Shown: one piece after another, positions 48,746 to 57,700 of the stretch
Position numbering within the stretch: the first letter of the stretch is position 1
How the letters are laid out: each line of letters starts with the position of its first letter
Source: a virus
IMG/VR virus record: IMGVR_UViG_3300036774_000066
Span: 62,001-126,000 of that record
Length of the DNA: 64,000 bases
Reading direction: 5' to 3' (one strand)
The notes under the pieces: generated by a model
The model's input: the letters and a program-made list of their open reading frames with translations, nothing else
Told to the model about the DNA's origin: nothing
Database searches by the model: none
Position numbers and translations under genes: made by a program

Positions 48746-48766
48746 AAACCCTCCACACTCAATACG

Positions 48767-50305
48767 TCAAACTGCCCTTATTCCATCAGGCTGTTGTAAA
48801 ATAAACGCTCTGTCCTCCGCAGACATCTTGCCTATCTCTTTCTTCCTCCACAACAAATCCTTCCGCATCTTGACAATGTAGCCTTTAGAAACTTCAGCAC
48901 CAATCTCCGGCAAATTCGGGTTCTTTGAAACAACCTTCGTGATCTTGTCTGCGTTGTGCTCCAACATCAACCTCTTGTACGAGTCAATTGTTCCCTCTGC
49001 CACTATGATATACACTTCCATAAACTCATGCTCAGTGTTCATGCGCACCACACGCCCGACCACCTGTATAAACTCACCAATAGAAAATGTCAAGTTGAAA
49101 AAGATAACTGTATTCGATACCTGCAAGTTCAGACTTTCCCCGCCCGCGCCCGTCATAAGTATGATTGACCTCGGGGCAAACTCATTAACGATCTGCTCCC
49201 TCTTGGCAAGCGTCGTGCTTCCTGTGACTACATGCAAGTCTACTCCACAGAACCTACCTCCTATCAGGTACTTCAGCCTGTCAAGTGACTCCCTCAATGA
49301 AGAGTACACAATCACTGCCTTTCCTTCTGCCAACTTCTTCTCAATCAACTCCAAACACTTCGCTTCCTTAGATGTATACAAACAACTTGACTGAGTTGGA
49401 ATAGAAAAATCACTGCCCCTCAAACAAGTGTCCACGGCTATCTGTAAATCCGGCAACCTCGCCGCAAAATCCTTGTACGTCCCTCCCAAAATACCCATAG
49501 CTGCACGTAAATAGATCAGATTTTCCTGCCTTGACAAAACCACAGGCTCATAGCTAAACCGTACATCAAAATCCCTAAATCTTGACATAACATACGGCTT
49601 AATCAACTCCCGCAGGATTTCCAAGTTCCTGTATCCGACTATATCAAATATCGTCCGTAAACCTAACTTCCTCATCTTTCTAATAGTAAACTGCATCATA
49701 AACTGAGTCTTTGTTCCTAACACACCAGGAAACATGAAGTTGACCAACACGTATAGGTCTTCTATGTGATTCAGCAATGGCGTAGCCGTCAACCCCCAAC
49801 AAACTAAACTATGCTGCTTCAACACTTTACATAATCCATACCAAGTAATGCCCTTCTTCTTGTCATTCTCTCGGTAAAACTGACCCTTCTTGATTTTATG
49901 CATTTCGTCCAATACCAACACAACGCTCTGCCCTCTCAAGTATAGCTTCTCCAAGTAGAGTTTTGCATCCTCCAACTGATGATACGTGACTATCGTTATG
50001 TCCTCTTCCCCCGGTGTCAAAGGTGCATACTCCGTCATCGACCACTCAGGGCGACAAAGGAAATACTTGTAATGAGTCTCACCCTCAATCTCTTTCAACC
50101 AAGTAACCGTAGCTGACTTTGTACACACAACAAGTAAATGGAATTTTTTGTCAGGGTTCTTTCTGCGTAAAGCCTCAAAGGAAACCAAAGCCGCGTATGT
50201 CTTCCCCAAACCTGTCCCAAAAGCAAGTATATGATCGGACGGCTTCGACAAGACCTGTAAAGCCTCAACCTGTTCGGGAGCTAATAGCATGTCAAAGTGA
50301 CCCAT
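48767..50305 (-). CDS. SNF2-family DNA helicase
   Basis: The 512-residue protein has Walker A AFGTGLGKTYAAL near residue 29, a DEAD-like box VLVLDEMHKIKK near residue 129, motif III LTATPLLNHIEDLY, and C-terminal motifs LMTGAGGESLNLQ and FIQVVGRVVRMNT. This is the arrangement of SNF2/Swi2-like superfamily 2 translocases, as in phage UvsW-like and SNF2 helicases. It may remodel forks or clear proteins from DNA. Confidence 0.9.
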   Translation of the reverse strand: MGHFDMLLAPEQVEALQVLSKPSDHILAFGTGLGKTYAALVSFEALRRKNPDKKFHLLVVCTKSATVTWLKEIEGETHYKYFLCRPEWSMTEYAPLTPGEEDITIVTYHQLEDAKLYLEKLYLRGQSVVLVLDEMHKIKKGQFYRENDKKKGITWYGLCKVLKQHSLVCWGLTATPLLNHIEDLYVLVNFMFPGVLGTKTQFMMQFTIRKMRKLGLRTIFDIVGYRNLEILRELIKPYVMSRFRDFDVRFSYEPVVLSRQENLIYLRAAMGILGGTYKDFAARLPDLQIAVDTCLRGSDFSIPTQSSCLYTSKEAKCLELIEKKLAEGKAVIVYSSLRESLDRLKYLIGGRFCGVDLHVVTGSTTLAKREQIVNEFAPRSIILMTGAGGESLNLQVSNTVIFFNLTFSIGEFIQVVGRVVRMNTEHEFMEVYIIVAEGTIDSYKRLMLEHNADKITKVVSKNPNLPEIGAEVSKGYIVKMRKDLLWRKKEIGKMSAEDRAFILQQPDGIRAV

Positions 50306-50359
50306 TGCTTAATCCTACTCCTATCCTTAATCCAAATAGACTAATAACCCACAAAATCA

Positions 50360-50393
50360 AACAGGAGAAGAAATTTCATTTCCCTCTCCTGTT
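50360..50393 (-). terminator. Intrinsic terminator
   Basis: Minus strand AACAGGAGA and CTCCTGTT close a hairpin with an inner AAAT/ATTT part, followed by TGATTTTG. It lies downstream of the HAD phosphatase gene. The 210-base gap 50306-50515 otherwise shows only a short open frame without a good start. Confidence 0.7.
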
Positions 50394-50515
50394 CTTTCTG
50401 AAACATTGGTATTTGTTATATGAGCAATGTCCTCTTCCCCTATTGGTTTTTATGCCGTAAGGTTCGGAGTCCAAGACTCTCAAAGTGTTAGAAAATGCAC
50501 GATGTTTGTCCTATT

Positions 50516-50899
50516 CTATCCGTTTCTCTTTTTACCTTCCCAACTCTTAAAACCCTTTATCTCATTATACGCTTTTTCCCAATTTCCCCGGAAGGTTATT
50601 CCCATATCGTCCAAATACACGTCAGCAAAAATTTTCCTTGAGTCATGAGTTTGATCTGGATTCTCGTTCACATGGTCATACGGTATTCTATTAGCGTCAA
50701 GGTACTTTTTCAACAACCCTTCTTCTTCTCTCGCTGTCCAAATAATAATCATCCACCCCTCATCGTGGAGTTTCTGAAGATACTCCGCAGCACCCTCAAT
50801 AGGAGAACCAAAGACACCCTTACCCTTATCTCCCTCAGAATAATCTGCAATAACTCCGTCAAAGTCAACTGCGAGAGTTTTTCTTCTTTTCTCTGCCAT
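50516..50899 (-). CDS. HAD-superfamily phosphatase
   Basis: The 127-residue protein has motif I AVDFDGVIADYSEG near residue 9 (DxDGV), motif II IIWTAREEEG near residue 52, and a final acidic motif DVYLDDMGI. These small HAD proteins dephosphorylate nucleotides or DNA ends. T4 has a related phosphatase in its polynucleotide kinase. GGAAGAACAGT precedes the ATG. Overlaps the acetyltransferase by 35 bases. Confidence 0.85.
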   Translation of the reverse strand: MAEKRRKTLAVDFDGVIADYSEGDKGKGVFGSPIEGAAEYLQKLHDEGWMIIIWTAREEEGLLKKYLDANRIPYDHVNENPDQTHDSRKIFADVYLDDMGITFRGNWEKAYNEIKGFKSWEGKKRNG

Positions 50900-51533
50900 A
50901 CTGTTCTTCCTCTGCCTTGTCTAAAAACTTGTTTACATCTGGACTAAGCATCAACGGTAGAAACTTCTTTACTTTTGAGTCAGGCCAATTCCACCACTGT
51001 AAACGAAGGAATCTCTTGATAGTCTTTGAATCAAAACGCACCTTAATAACTTTAGCAGGATTTCCACCAACAACAGTGTAGGGAGGAACATCTTTTGTGA
51101 CAACAGAGTGAGTCGCTACACAAGCCCCATCCCCAACGGTAACTCCATGAAGAATCGTTGCGTCGTTCGCTATCCAAACATCATTTCCGATAACAACCGG
51201 ACCTTTCGACTTCGGGTGTCCTTTTATCCTCCACGCAGCCTCACAAAAAATGGTAAAGGGATACGTTGTAGCCCAATCCATTCTGTGATCTCCGTTAATG
51301 AAAATAACCGAATTGGCAATAGAACAATATGATCCTATTGTCAAGTTTCCTCCATACTCACGCCGCCCACAAACCTGCACCTGTCCAATATAAGTGTGTT
51401 TTCCAACAAAAACCCACGGATAAGTCTCAAGAAATCTCTGCGTCATCAAAGCAGAGCTATTTGTGATATATGTATTTACAGCACGAAGATACTGCTCCTC
51501 AGACATTCCTTCATGAAAGTCAACATCAGGCAT
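50865..51533 (-). CDS. Hexapeptide-repeat acetyltransferase (xenobiotic/CatB type)
   Basis: ATG at 51533 after GGAGAGCCTAT gives MPDVDFHEGMSEEQYLRAV. The left-handed beta-helix repeats are clear: NLTIGSYCSIANSVIFING, GPVVIGNDVWIANDATIL, VTVGDGACVATHSVV and PPYTVVGGNPAKVI, with the usual catalytic histidine in GDHRMDW. This is the layout of the chloramphenicol/streptogramin type of acetyltransferases. In a phage it more likely modifies a surface sugar or other small molecule. Its place in the replication cluster is unusual. Confidence 0.88.
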   Translation of the reverse strand: MPDVDFHEGMSEEQYLRAVNTYITNSSALMTQRFLETYPWVFVGKHTYIGQVQVCGRREYGGNLTIGSYCSIANSVIFINGDHRMDWATTYPFTIFCEAAWRIKGHPKSKGPVVIGNDVWIANDATILHGVTVGDGACVATHSVVTKDVPPYTVVGGNPAKVIKVRFDSKTIKRFLRLQWWNWPDSKVKKFLPLMLSPDVNKFLDKAEEEQYGREKKKNSRS

Positions 51534-51972
51534 ATAGGCTCTCCAAAGAAATACCACAATAGGCACAAATCAAGCTAACCAAAATATCTTCTTTTTTCAA
51601 AACCCCATTTACAAGTAAAAGCAAGAGCAAATTCCGTAGCACAGAAACAGTTTCCCCAGATAACTCAGGGATATGCGTTGTACACTCCGAAAAAAGAACA
51701 TGCTTGCACTTGTAAACATTAGAACAAACTCTACATTTACTCTGAACAAACCTCTCATGAAAATCCCTACCATGCTTCTCAATCCATTGCAACCCGAAAT
51801 CATCTCCGGGGTCTTTATGTATCCTTTCCCCTTCCACCCACTTCTCAAGTTCCATCATGTGAGTTTCAGCGATTTGTTTCCTCTTGTAAACACTACTCCC
51901 CACTAATACCTGTAGATTTTTCTTAATCTCTCTACTCTTTTTTCTCCCAAGAAGCCAACGTAAAAAGTGCAT
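51526..51972 (-). CDS. Hypothetical cysteine-containing protein (148 aa)
   Basis: Starts MHFLRWLLGRKKSREIKKN; a basic N terminus, then KCRVCSNVYKCKHVLFSEC near residue 79, a possible zinc site, and a C-terminal hydrophobic helix (RNLLLLLLVNGVL). Function unknown. Follows the exonuclease gene. Confidence 0.65.
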   Translation of the reverse strand: MHFLRWLLGRKKSREIKKNLQVLVGSSVYKRKQIAETHMMELEKWVEGERIHKDPGDDFGLQWIEKHGRDFHERFVQSKCRVCSNVYKCKHVLFSECTTHIPELSGETVSVLRNLLLLLLVNGVLKKEDILVSLICAYCGISLESLYA

Positions 51973-51975
51973 AAA

Positions 51976-52941
51976 TCACCCCGCAATTGGCAATTTCACA
52001 GGCACATACTCCTTGTTTGAAAACGGTAGAAACCTCACAAAATCCCCTTTAACCTGACTTAGCTTGTACTGCTCAATAAAATCCCACGTACTGTTGCACC
52101 GATAAACAGGAAGACCTTCAATAAAGCGTGCCTTCATCAGACTAAAAAGAGAAATCATTGAATCTGGACTCTCTCGCAGCATCTCAACCCACTTCGCATC
52201 TTTCTTCTCATCCCCTCGATAGTCCGACTGCAAAAATCTCTCTGGACTACCAAACAAATTTGCGATCCTTGCCCCTAAACTCCTCGGGAAACGTGGATAA
52301 CCCGGCCCAAGGGAGTCACTACTATCCCCTCCACATACAGACCTAAAGAATGGCACGTTCTCAGGCTCACAACCCTTGAAAGTCTCCCTAACCTCTGGTA
52401 TCCCCCGTTCAATGAATTTACTTCCATCGCACTTATTCCATAAGACACACCTATCGTTTACACACTGCATCAAATCTTTATCATAGCCATAAATCAAAAT
52501 CTTACTTGCACTACCGGATAGTTTCTTAGACAAAGTATAAATAATATCATCACCCTCATACCCGTCATAGGCTGACAAATAAACATTAGGAAATAGTGAG
52601 GCTGACTGAATTATCTCAAACAGTTTCTTCCAAATATCCGGCCTATACTCTCTCTTGGATTTATACTCTGGATGTTCCTTCTTTCTGAGATTATTTCTTG
52701 AATCAAGACAAAGAATAATAGGAGAATCAGGACTTCTCCGTATCATCATAAGTAAACCCATCAAAAACCCATGAATATCCCCTGTGGAAGTCATTATTCC
52801 CGAATGGTCATCTATCACGCTAAAATCTGTGTACCCATAGAAAGACTTATGCAAAAGCCACGAGCTATCCACAAGGAAAATCTTGTTTACAAATCCATAA
52901 AGCGGACGCAACTCTGACTGTTCTGTGACATGCGCTTCCAT
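51976..52941 (-). CDS. 5'-3' exonuclease / flap endonuclease (T5 D15 / T4 RNase H type)
   Basis: 321 residues. The metal-site motifs appear in order: IFLVDSSWLLHKSF near residue 21, ILCLDSRNN and YKSKREYRPD near residue 95, DGYEGDDIIYTLS near residue 125, YGYDKDLM near residue 150, and VCGGDSSDSLGPGYPRF near residue 205, an H3TH-like turn. Removes RNA primers and flaps during lagging-strand synthesis, making up for the missing domain of the phage polymerase. Confidence 0.92.
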   Translation of the reverse strand: MEAHVTEQSELRPLYGFVNKIFLVDSSWLLHKSFYGYTDFSVIDDHSGIMTSTGDIHGFLMGLLMMIRRSPDSPIILCLDSRNNLRKKEHPEYKSKREYRPDIWKKLFEIIQSASLFPNVYLSAYDGYEGDDIIYTLSKKLSGSASKILIYGYDKDLMQCVNDRCVLWNKCDGSKFIERGIPEVRETFKGCEPENVPFFRSVCGGDSSDSLGPGYPRFPRSLGARIANLFGSPERFLQSDYRGDEKKDAKWVEMLRESPDSMISLFSLMKARFIEGLPVYRCNSTWDFIEQYKLSQVKGDFVRFLPFSNKEYVPVKLPIAG

Positions 52942-52962
52942 GAGATACTATACGTTTTCTCC

Positions 52963-52997
52963 TGAAAAAAGAAACCCCGCAAGCAATCTCGCGGGGC
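52963..52997 (-). terminator. Intrinsic terminator
   Basis: Minus strand CCCCGCGAG, 4-base loop, CTTGCGGGG with one G-U pair, then TTTCTTTTTT. Separates the 53017-53544 gene from the exonuclease gene. Confidence 0.93.
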
Positions 52998-53016
52998 CAC
53001 AATCCAAAAATACAAA

Positions 53017-53544
53017 TTAAGCTGAAATAGGTGGAGAATCTTGAGGAGACTCAGAAGAATCTTCTTTACTCTGCACCGGAAAAGGTAATTCCTTTTCAGA
53101 CTTTTCAGGATCACCTATGTAACCCTCCGTTGCCTTTCTCGTCTCCCTTCGTACAATATCCAACTTCTCCACAACACTGTCAATTGCCTTGACAATGCCA
53201 GGATTATCTATCTCTCCGCTCAAAATTGTATCCCCAACTTCTCCAACGATCAAGTCACACCCTGCATCGGAAAGAGCCTTGCACAGCATCTTAAATTCAA
53301 TGCTGAATCTCTCCTTCTCAGGATTATCCGTAGGATTATCGTTCTTAAAAAGCTGCTGTCGCAAAAAGACCTTCACAGCCTGACCAACAGCACAAGTAAA
53401 CCGCATCTCACCAATGACCTTCGTTCCCTCCGGCAAAACCGGAGCCTCCTGTGGAGAAGGCTGAAAAAACCGAATGCGATGAAACACAGTGTGCTTGGTG
53501 ACAGCACGCTCAAACTCAGAAAACTTCACATACGAATGAATCAT
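53017..53544 (-). CDS. Hypothetical protein (175 aa)
   Basis: Starts MIHSYVKFSEFERAVTKHT with an AGGAGG ribosome binding site. Alpha/beta core followed by an acidic, serine/proline-rich tail (SKEDSSESPQDSPPIS). It stands as its own unit between a CGTATTAGTA motif and a terminator, so may be strongly expressed. Unrecognised. Confidence 0.75.
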   Translation of the reverse strand: MIHSYVKFSEFERAVTKHTVFHRIRFFQPSPQEAPVLPEGTKVIGEMRFTCAVGQAVKVFLRQQLFKNDNPTDNPEKERFSIEFKMLCKALSDAGCDLIVGEVGDTILSGEIDNPGIVKAIDSVVEKLDIVRRETRKATEGYIGDPEKSEKELPFPVQSKEDSSESPQDSPPISA

Positions 53545-53563
53545 GAAAATTCCTCCTGTTTCT

Positions 53564-53600
53564 TACTAATACGACCAAAGCTAAAAAATCACACAGACTA
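53564..53600 (-). promoter_or_regulatory. Candidate phage promoter (CGTATTAGTA motif)
   Basis: Minus strand CGTATTAGTAAG with GTCT 21 bases upstream and a T-rich block between, as at 15418-15453. Between the structural gene and the 53017-53544 unit. Confidence 0.45.
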
Positions 53601-54764
53601 CCCAATGGACTTTGTGAACCGCACAACGAAACTGGAAATAATTGTTGAATAAGTCGGCAAGTCCACATACTCATCACCAACCAATTGCAGTATCTTCAAT
53701 GACCCATCAGTCCGTACCAAGACAGCCCCGTTCACATACTGACTATTATTAACAAAAGCAAAGGGAAGAAGAACTTCCTGTGACGGCAGGTAGTCAGATG
53801 CAAGAAAAACGTCCGTATAAACCGGACCCGTAACAAGACCGCCAAATCCCTGAAATACCATTTCCACAACAACACCGTTAGTAGCAGGATTTGAGGTAAA
53901 CCTACTCACAAACACCTTCGGGTGTGTAGGAGAAATACCTCCAGAACATCCATTAACTGTTATACTATACAAGTGGGAAAGATCAGGAAGTAAAGGATCA
54001 AGCTCGTTATACAACTCGTCAAGGGACTGCTTAACTGTTCTTACCGTTGCTCCAGTAGCAACATTGTAAAACACCTCGTCAGCCATCACATCCCGCTTAG
54101 GAATATAAGGCAGCCCCTCGTAGCCTCCAATAGCAAAGCTACAATTTCCAGCTTCAAACAAAGTAAGAGAACCGCCAGACATTGTATATGGGGTAAACCC
54201 ACCACACTCAATTTTCAAAACCAACCGAGAAAAGTAGGCTGCGTCGGCACAAAGAGTAGAAACCCACAATCTATGTAAACGCCCGTCACCCGGATGCTTA
54301 TAGTCACCCCGAACATTGGCAAACTCCGTAAACGTACCACCTGTAGCATTGATAGACCCAATACGAATACGAACATTCGGTAAAGAAGTAGCAACATCGC
54401 ATGAAAAAGTAACCACCCTGTCCACACAAACATCTTTAGGAATAAACTGAAGTATAGTATGTGGAGAGGACACTAAACCTAAATCCAAAATATTCCCAAC
54501 AACAAACTTCACCCCTCCCCTAAAGGAGGACTGATCTATTGTAACAACTTCATGACTACTTATATCAAAAGTAGTAAATCCTGAATCAAGGTAACTATCC
54601 GCTATGTCAACCCACCACTTATCACAAAATTCCTGCGGATTAGCTACCACACGAGGAAAGGTATTAAGCCGATTAAGAAACTGCGGGTTATAGCACCGAC
54701 TCACCATGTTCTGTAACAAGGGGGAAAACCCGGCAACACTTCCCTCACTATTAGTCATATTCAT
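53598..54764 (-). CDS. Structural protein, probable tail/baseplate appendage
   Basis: ATG at 54764 after GGAGTAGAGGT gives MNMTNSEGSVAGFSPLLQN. 388 residues, beta-rich with glycine and serine repeats typical of virion surface proteins, and a helical linker near residue 265 (TVKQSLDELYNELDPLLPD) between two beta parts. No specific family. Immediately downstream of the adsorption protein gene. Confidence 0.65.
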   Translation of the reverse strand: MNMTNSEGSVAGFSPLLQNMVSRCYNPQFLNRLNTFPRVVANPQEFCDKWWVDIADSYLDSGFTTFDISSHEVVTIDQSSFRGGVKFVVGNILDLGLVSSPHTILQFIPKDVCVDRVVTFSCDVATSLPNVRIRIGSINATGGTFTEFANVRGDYKHPGDGRLHRLWVSTLCADAAYFSRLVLKIECGGFTPYTMSGGSLTLFEAGNCSFAIGGYEGLPYIPKRDVMADEVFYNVATGATVRTVKQSLDELYNELDPLLPDLSHLYSITVNGCSGGISPTHPKVFVSRFTSNPATNGVVVEMVFQGFGGLVTGPVYTDVFLASDYLPSQEVLLPFAFVNNSQYVNGAVLVRTDGSLKILQLVGDEYVDLPTYSTIISSFVVRFTKSIG

Positions 54765-54793
54765 ACCTCTACTCCATTCGTGTAAATAATGAC

Positions 54794-57700
54794 TTATTTC
54801 ATCTTTGCCAAGTAACGTCCACAAGGAACCATTGCAGATAGAAAAGCATCACAAGAGTACGACCTATAGGTAGGTAAACTATCCCCAAAAGAAAGCATAA
54901 TTGCAATTTGTCCACCACTCATCTTAGAAACTGAGAACAAAGCAGCAAACACACTATCCCCAAACCCAAGGGGAAAGTAAGTCTCAAAGTCTACCGCTTC
55001 AGAGTGGATATGTTGACCAATAGCAGTATTATTTGATTCAAAAATACCTTGTTGAAGAACAAGATACTCAAAAGAGAAAGCAATAGCATGACGAATATCA
55101 TAGTTAAAATGACCTGAATAAAAATATTCCAGAAGAGAACCTCTGTCCTTGTACACATCACACGGCATTGCTCGCACAAACTGAACAGCACTCCCTAAAG
55201 AATACTCATGTGAAGGAAATGCTGCTGAAACCGCTCTTCCGTCAAAAGGAATAACAGCCCGTGCAATGTAGTTATGTAAAGGATGGTTAAACATTCCGTT
55301 AAGCTGGTCCAGCAGGTTTATTACGCCTCTCGATGGTATCACCCGCATATTCTTATACCCAGAGCCAAGAGTGGAAACTAACACAGGGTTCTCCGGTACG
55401 TAAACTACCTTACTCTCACTTACCCACGGACCACCTACCAAAGTAAAACAAGCACCTCCAGCATGGACTCTTGGTGCATACTCTGTATAAAAAACAAGAG
55501 TATCATCCGGCAAATTCCCTATGGCGTCATCATACCGAAGAGCATGGTCCATCGCACCACGACCCTGATACATCGCATTCTGTGATGTACCACTTCCGTT
55601 TCTATCAACCATTCCCAATACTATCTTACAAAGTAAAGAGGTCACTACGGTACTCGATCCAAAGTTACCCAGATAACTCTTAATACCATACGTCCTATAC
55701 ACCTTATCGTCCTTAAAGATATTACATATTGTCAAAAAATATGGATGATTAACAGTTTCATCAGAATTTTCAAGGTATGGACAAGCAGAATCAGGAATAT
55801 CCTTTCTCCAATACTGAGAGTAATGCAAATCTTCTGACCATCTTGGAATATCCGACATCATCCAGTATATTCCAGTAGTAGAAAATCCATAAAGAACTTT
55901 CAAGTGATCTTTTGGTCCATAACCCCTACTTCCATCATAATCCTCAGAAACGGTAAGCCAAACCTTGTATGTACCAAACCCACACTCTGCTTCCATAATC
56001 ACAGAAATCTCCGTAGGTAAATCACTGCCTGTCAATATATCCGTATCTGTAACAGGGGTCAGCGCAATGTTATCCCACACAACCCCATCAGCAGATTCCG
56101 CATACGTCACTATAGCGTCAGAATCGTTAATAAACCACATCTTAAACCGAGGTGTAGGAAGTGAAGTACCTGCACCCGTGTCAAACATCACACATGCTTT
56201 TATGATATTAGTTCCATGTCCAGTCAATCCAGTGCAAAGTGTAGGACCAGTCCAATTAACTCCGTCTGTTGACACATACATATTCAACTGGTGCAAAAGA
56301 TTAGTGGCAAAAAGATAATACTTCATTGTCACAACAGCAGCCTTTACAACAGATATACCATTCACGTTATTCATATCTCCACAATCAGGCAAACCTGCAC
56401 AAGGAACAGGGGAAGAAAAACTATTAAGGTCAGTTGACGAATACAGGTCAAATCCTCCTGTAGCAGTATTAGCAACCCAAACTTTGTACTTTCCGTCAGA
56501 ATCTCTCATACAACTACCGAAGGGGCGAAATTCTGACTGAGGAAGGGTAACAGGGGTAGTAGGATTTCCGTCAAGTGCAATTTGATCTGATATAAAAGCA
56601 AAGGTATGAATCCTTCTCGTTTGTTCATCAAAACCAAGAGGCTCATACTGGTTATATCCAAACGCCTCCATCAAAGGAGTCCCATTCGAGGTCATGCTGA
56701 AGTTTCTTGCCTTCCCCCAAACGGGAGTCCTGTCAAGAAAAGAAGACCCACGAGAAAACTTAATGTAAACCTCACCTACCATTCCATCATGTGAATGTAC
56801 TGAGTATCCTTCATAACTTCCAATATTTCCAGACTGCACATACCCTTGTATTGCTGCACCTGTCAAAGAAGTCCAAGACATATTTACAGTTGCGCCATTA
56901 CTCGCCCAACGAAATTTAGGAACCATACCAGTAAATACCACATGATCTCCAGCACCACCATTCCATGAAGGAAGCATCTGTAAATCAGCCTTCACCCAAT
57001 GCCCAATTTGGTTGTACTCAAAAAATCCAGTAGGAATACACAGATTACCCGGATCGTCAATATCGGAAATAAAACAAATTGCAGCCTGACTCTCCTCTGC
57101 GTCTGACCAAACTTGACGTATTCCATCAGGGGCAGCAGGTATGCCATTATTTGTAATAATTTTATACTTCAACTGTGTTCCAGCAAGAGTTGAATTGCGA
57201 ATACCCATACCCTCAAAATGCCTATTCCCATAAATATCCAACTGTGTAGAAACAACTCCATCAGGTAGGCTATATTGAGAATACCAGTTGGTACTTAATG
57301 ACCCTCCCATAAGTTTCTTCATCGTCTTTTGATAAACTTCTTCCCAATCAAAAGTCCCAAGAGTAACGGTATGCCGCATATCCATTACATCCCGCTCCGC
57401 AATAATAGGAAAGGAAAGAAGATCAGGACGTGAAGAACCTCCATTGATATTTGCTTCACTGAAGGCAGCTTGATTTCTCCGATGCACAAAACAAATAGGA
57501 ATACACCAAGCTAACCCGCCAACTCCCAAAGATGTATCCCCCGAAGCAGCAAATAAGCCATAGTCAGAAGAAACAATTACAAAGTTAGCGGTTGAAGAAT
57601 CAGAGCTTCTCTTTCCCTGTGCGAAAAGGGCAGCATTCGTCAATATATTCTTAGGAATAACAGAGTTAGTTGTGGAGTCCTCAAAATCAAGAGAGAAAAC

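Noticed and set aside
50402-50506. tRNA-like pairing of ends (7 bp with one G-U)
   Set aside because: The length of 105 bases is too great and there are no recognisable D, anticodon or T arms.
50400-50515. Short minus-strand open frame ending at the terminator
   Set aside because: No ATG or GTG start in frame and no ribosome binding site; kept as non-coding gap.
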